DNA of 64,000 bases from CAVPDG01 sp963702535 (GTDB lineage: Bacteria > Chloroflexota > Anaerolineae > Anaerolineales > UBA4823): contig CAVPDG010000004.1 in the NCBI GenBank assembly GCA_963702535.1, positions 124,001 to 188,000 of the forward strand, read 5' to 3'. Positions 1-8,285 of the stretch are shown piece after piece; within the stretch, counting starts at the first letter, position 1; every line of letters begins with the position of its first letter. A program made the position numbers and the translations under genes. The notes below the pieces were generated by a model. The model ran no database searches and was not told where the DNA came from. It was given only the letters and a program-made list of their open reading frames with translations.

Positions 1-675
1 CGCCTGCACCGTCTTCAGGGTCAGCGTGCGGCGCATCTCCTCGCTGGAGGGCGTGTTGGCGTCATCCCAGCCTGGCAGGACGCGCTCACGCAAATCGTAA
101 ACGCGCTGGAAGTTCTGGCGACGGGCGATCATCACTTCGCCTGTCGTGAGCAGCGCCTCCAGAGCGCTCTTCTCTTCCTTCCAGTTCCACCAGCCGCCTG
201 GTGGGTGGTTCTTGCTTTCGAATTCGATCGATCGCACCGCCCCGTTCTCTCGCAGGTGACTGCGCACCCGTTCCACCACCTCCGGGTTGTCTCTTATCCA
301 GTCCATTTCCCATCTCGCTAGTCTACCGTGCTCTTGCATGGCATCCAGCATGCGCCGCCGGTGCAGCGGGTAATCCTCGATGGGCAGGAAGCACATTGCA
401 TGCGCCCAGTATTCGAACAACGCCCCCTCCGCCAGTAGCTCGTCCAGCCATTCGGGCGGGTAATCCCCCAGCCGGCTCCACAGCGCCAGGTATGGGCTGC
501 GGTTCACCACGTGGATGGTGTCGATCTGCAGCTCGCCCATGCGCCGGATTGCCTCGCGCACATCGGCTTTGGTCGCCGGCCGCTCCGGCGGGCGGTCCAG
601 GCGTTGCGCCTTCAGCATCACCTGGCGAGCAGCCTGGATGGATATTTTTTCTGGTGGTACCCGGGATTTCTTCAA
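1..675 (-). CDS. YcaQ/AlkX-type winged-helix DNA glycosylase, 3' part outside the window
   Basis: This open frame runs from an in-frame stop at about 702 off the left edge, so only the N-terminal ~225 residues are seen. It matches the HTH_42/YcaQ family of DNA glycosylases that excise alkylated bases and unhook interstrand crosslinks. The family's catalytic Q-aromatic/aliphatic-D motif is visible as QID at about residues 50-52 (MGELQIDTIHVV), followed by the typical RSPYLALWSRLGDY segment and an aromatic-rich FEYWAHAMCFLP stretch. The start is uncertain. There is no ATG near the expected N terminus. A TTG at 675 gives a full first helix, while the first ATG (618) would remove part of the domain. 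It sits about 100 bp downstream of the FAD oxidoreductase on the same strand and may be cotranscribed. Family assignment is fairly secure; substrate is not. Confidence 0.72.
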   Translation of the reverse strand, partial: MKKSRVPPEKISIQAARQVMLKAQRLDRPPERPATKADVREAIRRMGELQIDTIHVVNRSPYLALWSRLGDYPPEWLDELLAEGALFEYWAHAMCFLPIEDYPLHRRRMLDAMQEHGRLARWEMDWIRDNPEVVERVRSHLRENGAVRSIEFESKNHPPGGWWNWKEEKSALEALLTTGEVMIARRQNFQRVYDLRERVLPGWDDANTPSSEEMRRTLTLKTVQA

Positions 676-777
676 GCGTGAAACTCTGCCCCTTGTCGGT
701 TAAATGTTCATTCGCAAGCAATTCGCGTGTGATCTGTTTTGCTTGTCGCAATAAGTGCTATCACGCTGGTCAGCAGC

Positions 778-2142
778 TTAATTCCCTGGAGGTATGTTCT
801 GGTTCAAGCGGAACAGGTTTTCCGGGTCGTAGCGACGCTTGACCGATCTGATCCGTTCCCAGGCGGGTCCCGGGTAAGCCGCGCGCACGCGTTCCTCGCC
901 TTCGTCGCCCAGGAAACCGGTGTATGCCCCCCGGTCCCCTTGCTGTAATGCGCTGGCAAAGCCGGCTACCCACGCCTGGCGCAGGGCAAGGTCCTCGGCG
1001 CTGGTGTAGAACGCCGCCAGGTTAGCCATAATCCGGCTCTGGCGATGGGCAAAGGCGGTCGCGTCACCGGCTACCCGTTGCATTGCCCCACCCAGCACGC
1101 GGAGCTGTGCCACGCGCATAGGCGCATCCGAATCCTGCAGGTATTCCAGCATGGTTTGCGCCTCAGCTTTGCCTATCCGCTCCAGGAACATGGTATGCCC
1201 CACTGCCGTCGGGTGGTATTCGCCATCCTCAGGCGGGTACATCTCCGGATAGCGCATGGGTCGCAGCATGTCCGCAAGCGGCTGCGCCAGCTTGCGGAAT
1301 GGCGCCACTGCCTGCGCGCCGCTCTCGGTATCCCCGGCATAAACCAGCATGGCGATGATGATAAGCTTTCCGTGCAGCTCGGCTGGCACGAATGGCATGG
1401 GAGGCGCTGGCATCACGTTGGCAATGGTCGATAGCTCCTCAGGCGCCTCGTGCGCTGCGGCGATGAATCCCGCGATGACCTCTGGCGTGGCTGGCAAGAA
1501 TAACATCCCACCCAGGATTGTTTGCATGGGGTGCAGCCGGAACTGGAAGCGGGTCGCCACCCCGAAGTTGCCGCCGCCCCCGCGCAACGCCCAGAACAGG
1601 TCGGGGTGATTTTCGTGATCGGTGTGCAGAAGCTGCCCGTCGGCGGTCGCCACTTCAGCAGCCAGCAGATTGTCGATGGTCAGCCCGTACTTGCGCACCA
1701 GGTACCCCACCCCGCCGCTCAGCGTGATGCCTCCGATGCCTACCGATGCGGTGTCGCCAAATGGGGTCGCCAGGCTGTAAGCGTCTGCCGCGCTCGTGTA
1801 CTCGCCGGCTGTCAATCCCGTCTCTGCCCAGGCAACGCGCCTCTCCGCATCGATTTGCAGTTTCTTCATGCCGCTCAGGTCCAGTACGATCCCGCCCTCG
1901 CACACGCTGTGCCCGGCTGGGCTGTGACCTCCGCTGCGCACGGCGAACGGCAGCTCGCTTTGGCGCGCCAGCGCGATGGTTTGCAAGACGTCCTTTGCAT
2001 CTGCCGCGCGCACGATGATTGCCGGGCGACGGTCGACCCCGCCGTAGAAGACGCTGCGCCTCTTATCGTACTCGCTGTCCTCCGGCGTGATCACCTGCCC
2101 TTTAATCAACTCTTGTAAGTTTGTATTGGCTAAGCTCTTCAT
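778..2142 (-). CDS. FAD-binding oxidoreductase of the berberine-bridge (BBE) type
   Basis: A flavoprotein oxidase or dehydrogenase with the FAD_binding_4 (PCMH) domain in the N-terminal half and a short BBE domain at the C terminus (YDPENLFRLNQNIPP). The GGHSPAG motif near residue 72 carries the histidine that binds FAD covalently through its 8-alpha carbon in this family. The cysteine needed for a second 6-S link is absent from the TPFGDTASVGIGG segment, so FAD is probably attached once only. The GGGGNFGV motif is also typical. The upstream ATG at 2157 is rejected: a GGGAGG ribosome site lies within that extension, seven bases before the ATG at 2142. About 455 residues is the normal length. 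It lies 65 bp downstream of the MFS exporter, which suggests one operon in which the oxidase modifies and the pump exports a compound. The substrate is not predictable. Confidence 0.88.
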   Translation of the reverse strand: MKSLANTNLQELIKGQVITPEDSEYDKRRSVFYGGVDRRPAIIVRAADAKDVLQTIALARQSELPFAVRSGGHSPAGHSVCEGGIVLDLSGMKKLQIDAERRVAWAETGLTAGEYTSAADAYSLATPFGDTASVGIGGITLSGGVGYLVRKYGLTIDNLLAAEVATADGQLLHTDHENHPDLFWALRGGGGNFGVATRFQFRLHPMQTILGGMLFLPATPEVIAGFIAAAHEAPEELSTIANVMPAPPMPFVPAELHGKLIIIAMLVYAGDTESGAQAVAPFRKLAQPLADMLRPMRYPEMYPPEDGEYHPTAVGHTMFLERIGKAEAQTMLEYLQDSDAPMRVAQLRVLGGAMQRVAGDATAFAHRQSRIMANLAAFYTSAEDLALRQAWVAGFASALQQGDRGAYTGFLGDEGEERVRAAYPGPAWERIRSVKRRYDPENLFRLNQNIPPGN

Positions 2143-2206
2143 CTCAGTTCCTCCCATTGAGGCTTGTCCGCAACCCTCGCTCGCCGGTCTGATGGGTCAT
2201 CTGGGA

Positions 2207-3505
2207 TCAATCCCCCGGCTGCTGCGAGGTGGTGCGCAGCCATTCATGCTCCACAGGCGTCGCAGCGGGCACGGAGGGTGGGAGCTGGCGGTGGAAGAAA
2301 ATCCATACCCCCGGGATCGCCATCAACCCGCTGGAAACGATCAGCAGTGTTTCGATGGGTACTACATCGGCAAGCGGTCCGAAGACCAGCATACCCAGCG
2401 GCATCACTGTGTTCATAATTAAGCCCTGCACCCCGAACACCCGCCCTTGCAGATCTGGCTCTACGATTTCTTGCAGCAGCGTGGTGGTGGATGCGCCAAA
2501 GAAGGGCATCGGTAGTCCTGCCAGCGTCATGAAGACCAGGTAGACGATGAAATTCTGCGATAAACCCAGGGCGACGAACAGGATCGCCCACAGGATGCAG
2601 CTCAGCCCGATCGTGCGGAACCGGTTCTTGAACCCTCCCCAGGCGGTCATGATAAACCCACCCACGATCGAGCCGGCAAAGAAAGTCACCTCGTTGGCGG
2701 TCAGCCGCCACACCTCGTCGCCATAGGAGCGCGTCACCAGCAGCGGCGTCAGGAAAGCTACCGGAGCCACCAAGAAGAAGACGAAGGCAAAGAAGAGCAG
2801 CAGGTTCTTGATCTCCCGGTGCTGCCCGATATAGCTCAATCCCGCCTTGAGATCATCCATGTACCCGCTCGGCTGCTCGGCTGTCGCTTTTTGGTGCGGC
2901 GGCACTTTGAGCGCCAGCAGCAAGCCCACTGCCAGCAGGGCAGTGACCACGTCGATGAAGAAAATGGCTTCTAGCCGGGAAATGGAGAGCAAAGCGCCGC
3001 TCAGCACCGGCGTTACGATCATGATGAAGGGCTGGATCGTGCCGTTGATGCTGTTCACTTTGATCAATCGCTCTGTGGGTACGATCTGCGGCAGCATGGC
3101 ATTGACCGCTGGTCCCTGGATGCCCGCGCCGATCGAACGAATTGCGGATACCAGGATGATCAGCCACAGCTCGCTGTAGCCCATCAGGAAGAATACCGCC
3201 AGTACCAGGGTGCTGGCAGCGGTGAGCAGATCGGAGGCGATGATCAGGAATTTGCGCGGGTAGCGGTCTGCCCACACCCCGGCGAAGAGCGAGATGGCGA
3301 TCTGTGGCAAAAAACCCGCGATGGTGGCAACCGTCAGGATCGCCCCGGATTGCGTGACCAGGGTGATGTGCCAGATAATGGCATATTGCACCAGCATCGA
3401 CCCGAATAGCGACAGGCTCTGGCTGGAAAGAAATATTGCGGTCTTTTTCTTCCAGTTTGCGAATTCTTCTGGTTCGCTGGAAAGGCTACCGGTAATCTCT
3501 TGCAT
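2207..3505 (-). CDS. MFS transporter, MFS_3 / macrolide-efflux-like
   Basis: A predicted 12-helix inner-membrane carrier of about 432 residues. The loop after helix 2 has the MFS signature GVWADRYPRK, and the following segments are strongly hydrophobic. It resembles the MFS_3 group (MefA-like and enterobactin-exporter-like), which usually export drugs or siderophores by proton exchange. An AAGGAG site seven bases before the ATG at 3505 decides this start over an ATG 18 codons upstream. The gene is preceded by a very clear sigma70 promoter whose spacer is an imperfect dyad (3618-3649). Such spacing of a dyad between -35 and -10 is typical of MerR-type control of multidrug pumps. The FAD oxidoreductase follows on the same strand. 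A drug or secondary-metabolite export role is an inference. Confidence 0.85.
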   Translation of the reverse strand: MQEITGSLSSEPEEFANWKKKTAIFLSSQSLSLFGSMLVQYAIIWHITLVTQSGAILTVATIAGFLPQIAISLFAGVWADRYPRKFLIIASDLLTAASTLVLAVFFLMGYSELWLIILVSAIRSIGAGIQGPAVNAMLPQIVPTERLIKVNSINGTIQPFIMIVTPVLSGALLSISRLEAIFFIDVVTALLAVGLLLALKVPPHQKATAEQPSGYMDDLKAGLSYIGQHREIKNLLLFFAFVFFLVAPVAFLTPLLVTRSYGDEVWRLTANEVTFFAGSIVGGFIMTAWGGFKNRFRTIGLSCILWAILFVALGLSQNFIVYLVFMTLAGLPMPFFGASTTTLLQEIVEPDLQGRVFGVQGLIMNTVMPLGMLVFGPLADVVPIETLLIVSSGLMAIPGVWIFFHRQLPPSVPAATPVEHEWLRTTSQQPGD

Positions 3506-3617
3506 CGTGAAATCTCCTTGCAGGATGCGACCCGCTCCTGGCGCATCTCTTTCTTCCATTGCTGAAGGTATAGCGAAATTAATCCTATATAGGTGAAATT
3601 AGTACAAATGTTCGAGT

Positions 3618-3649
3618 AATATACCCTTGCCGTGGCAATACGTCAAGGG
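3618..3649 (-). promoter_or_regulatory. sigma70 promoter with MerR-like dyad for the MFS gene
   Basis: On the minus strand TTGACG (3646-3641) and TATATT (3623-3618) are separated by exactly 17 bp. The spacer and -35 are covered by a dyad, CCCTTGCCGT (3624-3633) against ACGTCAAGGG (3640-3649), ten-base arms with one mismatch and a six-base centre. The predicted transcript starts near 3611, about 105 bases before the ATG. A dyad centred between -35 and -10 is the layout used by MerR-family activators, although those normally have a 19-20 bp spacer. No MerR gene is seen in the window. Confidence 0.65.
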
Positions 3650-3785
3650 CGATATCTTCTCTCTATGGGAAATCCCATTCATCTCCCGGCTTATATTAGA
3701 ATAAAAACGATATATTTTATCTTATTTTACCCTGGAAAGCGATCTTTTATTGCCATTGGCTTGTGGATGAGTGTTTGCTCTTTGC

Positions 3786-4493
3786 TCAATTGCCGTTCTC
3801 GATCTTCTCCACCAGCTCCCTCAGCGCTCCCAGGTGCTCGATCTCGAAGAACCGCTCGTTTTCTACCGGCGCCGGTCTCCTCTCGTGCGCCCAGGTCAGC
3901 TCGTGCGGCACGTAGGCTGCCCAGCCGCCCATTTCCAGCACCGGCAGGATGTCGGAGCGCATCGAGTTGCCCACCATCAGGAAGCCTTCGGGACGCAGCC
4001 CGTGCTTGCGCAGCAAGCCCGCGTAGGTCTCCGGGTTTTTGTCGCTGACGATTTCCACGTACCGGAAGTACTCCGCCAGCCCCGAAGCTGCAATCTTGCG
4101 CTCCTGGTCCATCAGGTCGCCCTTGGTGATCAGCATCAGCGTGTGGGTTTCTGCCAGACCTGCCACTGCCGCGTGGCTGTGGTCCAGCAGGCGCAGCTCA
4201 TGCTCTGCCATCGCCTTGCCCAACGCCAGGATGCTTAAAATATCCTTCGTGCTCACCTTCCCAGCCGTCGCTTCGATCGCCGCCTCGATCATCGAAAGCG
4301 TGAAGCCCTTGATCCCGTACCCGTACGGGCTCAGGTTGTCGATCTCGATCCGGTGCAGCGTATCCAGCAGCGCCTGGCTCTCCACCCCGTAGGGGGCGAT
4401 CAGCTCGGAAAGCGCCGCTTCGTTTTCTTTGTAGAAGATTTCAGAGTGCCATAGCGTGTCGTCGGCGTCGAAAGCGATCGTATCAAAATGCAT
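3786..4493 (-). CDS. HAD-superfamily hydrolase
   Basis: A 235-residue haloacid-dehalogenase-type phosphatase. Motif I is FDADDTLW near the N terminus, giving the nucleophile and acid-base aspartates. Motif II is the threonine of LITKGD near residue 122, motif III a lysine further on, and motif IV is GNSMRSDI near residue 175, with the magnesium-binding aspartate. The cap is a helical C1 insertion between motifs I and II. The substrate is probably a small phosphorylated metabolite, but nothing in the sequence names it. The gene stands alone: 280 bp separate it from the MFS start and a duplicated gene remnant lies upstream. Confidence 0.85.
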   Translation of the reverse strand: MHFDTIAFDADDTLWHSEIFYKENEAALSELIAPYGVESQALLDTLHRIEIDNLSPYGYGIKGFTLSMIEAAIEATAGKVSTKDILSILALGKAMAEHELRLLDHSHAAVAGLAETHTLMLITKGDLMDQERKIAASGLAEYFRYVEIVSDKNPETYAGLLRKHGLRPEGFLMVGNSMRSDILPVLEMGGWAAYVPHELTWAHERRPAPVENERFFEIEHLGALRELVEKIENGN

Positions 4494-4530
4494 CGAGGTC
4501 TCCCGGCTGAAGGATGATCATCGATTTTAT

Positions 4531-4753
4531 CGCTTTTTCCCCCTTTGTATTGCTTCTTACACCCGCGGTTTTTGCCTACAAAGCCCAGGCTTCGCTCGGC
4601 TCGTTGAATTGCACCGTGGTTCCACTTCGGGCGTGCAGCGCCTCCAGCAGCTCCTTCAGGTAGGTTCTTGGCAGATCCGGTGAGAGATACACGGCTCCTT
4701 TGAATAGCTCCTTGTCATCTCTCAATACCCTCGTCCGGCGCGCCTCGCGCACG
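4531..4753 (-). pseudogene. remnant of a B12-type radical SAM gene (C-terminal tail plus 3' flank)
   Basis: This 223-bp segment aligns without net gaps to 12528-12750, the last ~60 codons and about 45 bp of downstream sequence of the radical SAM gene at 12573-13907. In the same orientation it still encodes EARRTRVLRDDKELFKG and ends FNEPSEAWAL, then the stop at 4576-4578. Nothing upstream of 4753 resembles the rest of that gene, so no SAM or B12 domain remains. It is either the last scrap of a deleted paralogue or a copied fragment. No insertion-sequence ends are visible at its borders. Confidence 0.8.
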
Positions 4754-4860
4754 CGCATTTTGGAAGCCATCCAATACGAGTGAGGCAACCCACTCAGATG
4801 AGCACTGACGCCTGTCTTGAGATGGCTGATTTCTGTTCCCGCAGCCCGTGACGTTGGGGA

Positions 4861-4890
4861 AGAATCGAAAGGAGCCGGACCTCCGGCTCC
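4861..4890 (-). terminator. intrinsic terminator after the FAS1 gene
   Basis: GGAGCCGG (4871-4878) and CCGGCTCC (4883-4890) form a perfect 8-bp stem with a four-base loop, 45 bp beyond the FAS1 stop codon. On the minus strand it is followed by TTTCGATTCTT, a weak U tract. Confidence 0.65.
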
Positions 4891-4934
4891 CTTCTCTAAC
4901 TTACTGATAAGATACTACCAATAAGCGATGGTTA

Positions 4935-6350
4935 TTAAGGCAACAGTACCGTATCGATCACGTGGATCACGCCGTTGGATGTTTCGATATCGGTAATGAT
5001 CACCTGCACGGTATCATTCAGATACACCTTGCCGTCTTTGACGGTGATCTTGATCTTCTCGCCTTCCAGGGCGGTGTCAACCATCTGTCCATCTAGCTGG
5101 ACGACATCTGCAGCCATCACCTTACCAGGCACTACATGGTAGAGCAGGATATTCGTGAGGGTCTCCAGATTTTCCGGCTTGAGCAGGTCTTCCACGGTTC
5201 CAGCGGGCAGCTTGGCGAAAGCCTCGTCGGTGGGGGCAAAGAGGGTGAAAGGTCCTTCCCCTTTGAGGGTCTCAACCAGCCCGGCTGCCTGTACCGCAGC
5301 GACCAGGGTGGTGAAGCGACCGTCTGCTACAGCGGTATCAACGATATCCGAGAGCTTTTCCTCGGGGAGGAGCACTGCGTCAATCACGTGGATCACGCCG
5401 TTGGCGGTCTCGATGTCGGTGATGATCACTTCAACGTTCTCGTTCAGGTAGACTTTGCCATCCTTGACCGATATGTTGAGCGGGTTGTCCGCCAGAGCGG
5501 TGTCCGCCGTCTTTCCATCCAGGGTGACCACATCGGCTGCCATGACCTTACCGGGCACCACATGATATAGCAGGATGTTCTTCAGGGTCTCGATGTTCTC
5601 AGGCTTGAGCAGGTCTTCTACGGTTCCGGCGGGCAGCTTGGCGAAAGCATCGTCGGTGGGGGCGAAGACGGTGAAGGGACCTTCACTTTTGAGGGTGTCG
5701 ACCAGCCCGGCTGCCTGCACGGCAGCCACCAGGGTGGTGAAGCGACCATCCGCTACAGCGGTATCAACGATATCCGAGAGCTTGGCGGGAGGCAGGAGCA
5801 CTGCGTCAATCACGTGGATCACGCCGTTGGCGGTCTCGATGTCGGTGATGATCACCTCAACGTTCTCATTCAGGTACACTTTGCCATCCTTGACAGATAT
5901 ATTGAGCGGATTGTCTGCCAGTGCGGTGTCCACCATCTTTCCATCCAGGGTGACCACATCGGCTGCCATGACTTTTCCAGCGACCACATGGTAGAGCAAG
6001 ATGTTCTTCAGGGTCTCCAGGTTCTCGGGCTTGAGCAGGTCCTCTACGGTTCCGGCGGGCAGCTTGGCAAAAGCATCGTCGGTGGGGGCGAAGACGGTGA
6101 AGGGGCCTGCACTTTTGAGGGTGTCGACCAACCCGGCAGCCTGTACGGCAGCTACCAGGGTGGAGAAGCGACCATCAGCTACAGCCGTGTCGACGATATC
6201 CATAGGCGCTGGCATCTCGGTGGGAGGAACAGCGGTCGCCGTAGGAGCTGGCGGTTGGGTGGGCGCAGGTGTTGCTGCGGGGGCGCAAGCAGCCAAAACA
6301 AACGAGGCTACGAGCAGTACGAACAGGGTAACGATTGAAAAGCGTTTCAT
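4935..6350 (-). CDS. surface lipoprotein with three FAS1 (fasciclin) domains
   Basis: A secreted protein of 471 residues. The N terminus MKRFSIVTLFVLLVASFVLA is followed by AC, giving a lipobox LAAC, so it is probably diacylglyceryl-anchored. A proline/threonine-rich linker (residues ~25-45) leads to three FAS1 domains of about 142 residues each, in tandem and almost identical, each containing GPFTVFAPTDDAFAKLP, LLYHVV and a final NGVIHVID motif. FAS1 domains mediate adhesion. The ATG at 6350 is chosen because the GGAG site lies inside the longer reading and the signal peptide starts there. A strong promoter lies upstream and a terminator follows, so it is monocistronic. The 426-bp repeat unit means unequal recombination could change copy number. 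Confidence 0.93.
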   Translation of the reverse strand: MKRFSIVTLFVLLVASFVLAACAPAATPAPTQPPAPTATAVPPTEMPAPMDIVDTAVADGRFSTLVAAVQAAGLVDTLKSAGPFTVFAPTDDAFAKLPAGTVEDLLKPENLETLKNILLYHVVAGKVMAADVVTLDGKMVDTALADNPLNISVKDGKVYLNENVEVIITDIETANGVIHVIDAVLLPPAKLSDIVDTAVADGRFTTLVAAVQAAGLVDTLKSEGPFTVFAPTDDAFAKLPAGTVEDLLKPENIETLKNILLYHVVPGKVMAADVVTLDGKTADTALADNPLNISVKDGKVYLNENVEVIITDIETANGVIHVIDAVLLPEEKLSDIVDTAVADGRFTTLVAAVQAAGLVETLKGEGPFTLFAPTDEAFAKLPAGTVEDLLKPENLETLTNILLYHVVPGKVMAADVVQLDGQMVDTALEGEKIKITVKDGKVYLNDTVQVIITDIETSNGVIHVIDTVLLP

Positions 6351-6414
6351 TCTTATCTCCATTGTCCTTGATTTGTATTTATGTTGTATATGTATTGTAC
6401 ATATATCTAGACAT

Positions 6415-6442
6415 ATTATATACAATACCTATACAATGTCAA
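6415..6442 (-). promoter_or_regulatory. sigma70 promoter of the FAS1 gene
   Basis: On the minus strand TTGACA (6442-6437) and TATAAT (6420-6415) are 16 bp apart, both perfect consensus boxes. The surrounding 6380-6436 is AT-rich and contains several ATTGTA/TACAAT half-sites that may form an operator. The leader to the ATG is about 60 bases. Confidence 0.7.
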
Positions 6443-6615
6443 GCGTGTATTCGCTTTCTCATCAAACACTTATCCGGGGTCTATTATCCGGAAATCATCC
6501 AGCTAGTTCAGGAGGAATATCCATCCCTGGTACCCCATGCTTGCGGTAAAATCTTGATATAAGCGGATCGATATTTCGAGCACCAAGAATTTATCAAGGC
6601 ATAAAGGCACCCGAA

Positions 6616-8277
6616 TTGCATCCCCATACGTTTTCTATCCTTTTTGTGAACAATTTACGGAATCCTGGAGCAGCGGACCTGATTACCTACCTGGGACAAA
6701 CCTCTGCTTGCGTGACTCAGCTACCCCATCTGCCGGACAACCTGGCATCATACCAGGTGATCGTCGTCGATCCATTTCATGTCAAAGCAAATGAGCTTCA
6801 CAGGCTTCAGCAGTTTGTAGGCGCGGGTGGAGCCTGCCTGGGGATTACAACCACGATCCCGAAAGATGGCAGTGCAGCAGATCTCTTTGGGGCTCTTCCA
6901 AAAGAGGCTTTCCCAGAATGTGAAGTTCGCGTCTTGTTCACCAATCTGAGAAATCCGCTAGGAGTGCGACTGCCGGACGCTTTCTATGTAAGCGGCCCTT
7001 TTCTACCCCTGACCGTGCAGGATGACGATGTGGAAGTGGTCCTGTACGCAGATTGGCGCTATACCCACCAGGCTATGCTGACCTGTCGCTCCTTCGGTAT
7101 GGGCACGGCAGCCCTGACCACCATCCAGGATCTGAGCCAACCCACATTCAGACGGATCATCTACCGGCTGCTGCGCCGCCTGGCCAGCATTGAAGAGTCC
7201 AACCAGCCCTTGCAGGTTGGACTGCTGGGGTACCCGCCTTCGGTTGGTGAATTGCACGCACAAGCCACGGCGTCAGGCACGCCAGGGCTCAAGCTGCGCA
7301 CGATATGCGATCTCAGCCAGGGGCGTCTGGGGGCTGCCAAAGATGTATTCGGTTCTGGCGCACTACATTACACACATGACTTAAACGATCTGCAGAACGA
7401 CCCAGACCTCGACCTGGTTATTGTTTCTACACCGCCCAACAGCCATGCAAGGCTGGCGTTACAAATGTTGGAAAGCGGCAAACACGTTATCGTTGAGAAA
7501 CCACTGGCACTGAAATCGTCGGAAGTGGACGCCCTTTGTGACCTGGCAGAGCGCAATCAACTGCTAATAGGCTGCCACCAGAACCGGCGCTGGGACGACG
7601 ACTATCGCGCCATCAAGCTCGCACTGAACCAGGGTCTGATCGGCGAGTTGTTTTACATGGAAACTTTTATCGGAGGCTACGGGCATCCATGCGGGTTCTG
7701 GCATTCAGAGGAGAGCGTCTCCGGTGGCACATCTTTCGACTGGGGCGCCCATTACCTGGATTTGATGCTCGACCTGATGCCTGGCACAATATCTGAGGTA
7801 TGCTGCACACGCCAGAAACGCGTGTGGCACGATATCACCAACGCCGACCAGGAGCGCATCCAACTGCGCTACGCTAAAGGATTCGAAGCTGAGTTTACCC
7901 ATTCAGACCTGGCCTTCATCCCGAAACCGAAATGGTATTTGCTGGGGACCCAGGGCACGATTGTTGGCAAATGGCGGGATATGACTATCTACGAAGTAGA
8001 CCCACTGCACTATTATCAAACGAGTGAGATACCACCGGCTGAGCTCGGCGCAGACTTAAGCGTGCGGCGCCTGCAGGGTGGGGAGCAGATTATCGAGCAG
8101 AGCCTGCCGAAGCCACCGAAATTAAACTTCCCTTTTCATTACAATCTGGCGGATCACCTTCTGCTGGGTGAGCCGCTGGCTGTACCGATCCAGCACACTG
8201 CCCGGGTGATCGCAGTGCTGGAGACTGCCAATCGCTCGGCCGAGCAGGGCGGCTGCATAGAAAAAGTTGAGATATAG
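6616..8277 (+). CDS. ThuA/GATase-like domain fused to a Gfo/Idh/MocA oxidoreductase
   Basis: A 553-residue fusion. Residues ~1-190 look like a ThuA or trehalose-utilisation type GATase1-like fold (FSILFVNNLRNPGAADLITYL, YQVIVVDPFHV). Residues ~198-553 are an NAD(P)-dependent Gfo/Idh/MocA dehydrogenase, with a Rossmann beginning LQVGLLGYPPSVGELHA, the STPPNSH loop and the family lysine in HVIVEKPLAL near residue 293. The start is a TTG at 6616, with AAGG eight bases upstream and no better codon nearby. The next gene is a second Gfo/Idh/MocA enzyme eight bases after the stop, so the two form an operon for oxidation or epimerisation of a sugar or inositol derivative. The N-terminal domain is assigned by appearance only. 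Confidence 0.78.
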   Translation: MHPHTFSILFVNNLRNPGAADLITYLGQTSACVTQLPHLPDNLASYQVIVVDPFHVKANELHRLQQFVGAGGACLGITTTIPKDGSAADLFGALPKEAFPECEVRVLFTNLRNPLGVRLPDAFYVSGPFLPLTVQDDDVEVVLYADWRYTHQAMLTCRSFGMGTAALTTIQDLSQPTFRRIIYRLLRRLASIEESNQPLQVGLLGYPPSVGELHAQATASGTPGLKLRTICDLSQGRLGAAKDVFGSGALHYTHDLNDLQNDPDLDLVIVSTPPNSHARLALQMLESGKHVIVEKPLALKSSEVDALCDLAERNQLLIGCHQNRRWDDDYRAIKLALNQGLIGELFYMETFIGGYGHPCGFWHSEESVSGGTSFDWGAHYLDLMLDLMPGTISEVCCTRQKRVWHDITNADQERIQLRYAKGFEAEFTHSDLAFIPKPKWYLLGTQGTIVGKWRDMTIYEVDPLHYYQTSEIPPAELGADLSVRRLQGGEQIIEQSLPKPPKLNFPFHYNLADHLLLGEPLAVPIQHTARVIAVLETANRSAEQGGCIEKVEI

Positions 8278-8285
8278 GATCCGTT

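Noticed and set aside
201..842. Long plus-strand open frame in the first kilobase
   Set aside because: It is a GC-driven antisense frame over the YcaQ-like gene with no recognisable domain or ribosome site.
4935..6197. Long direct repeats could suggest a CRISPR or satellite array
   Set aside because: They are the coding repeats of three FAS1 domains at 426-bp spacing; there are no short spacers.
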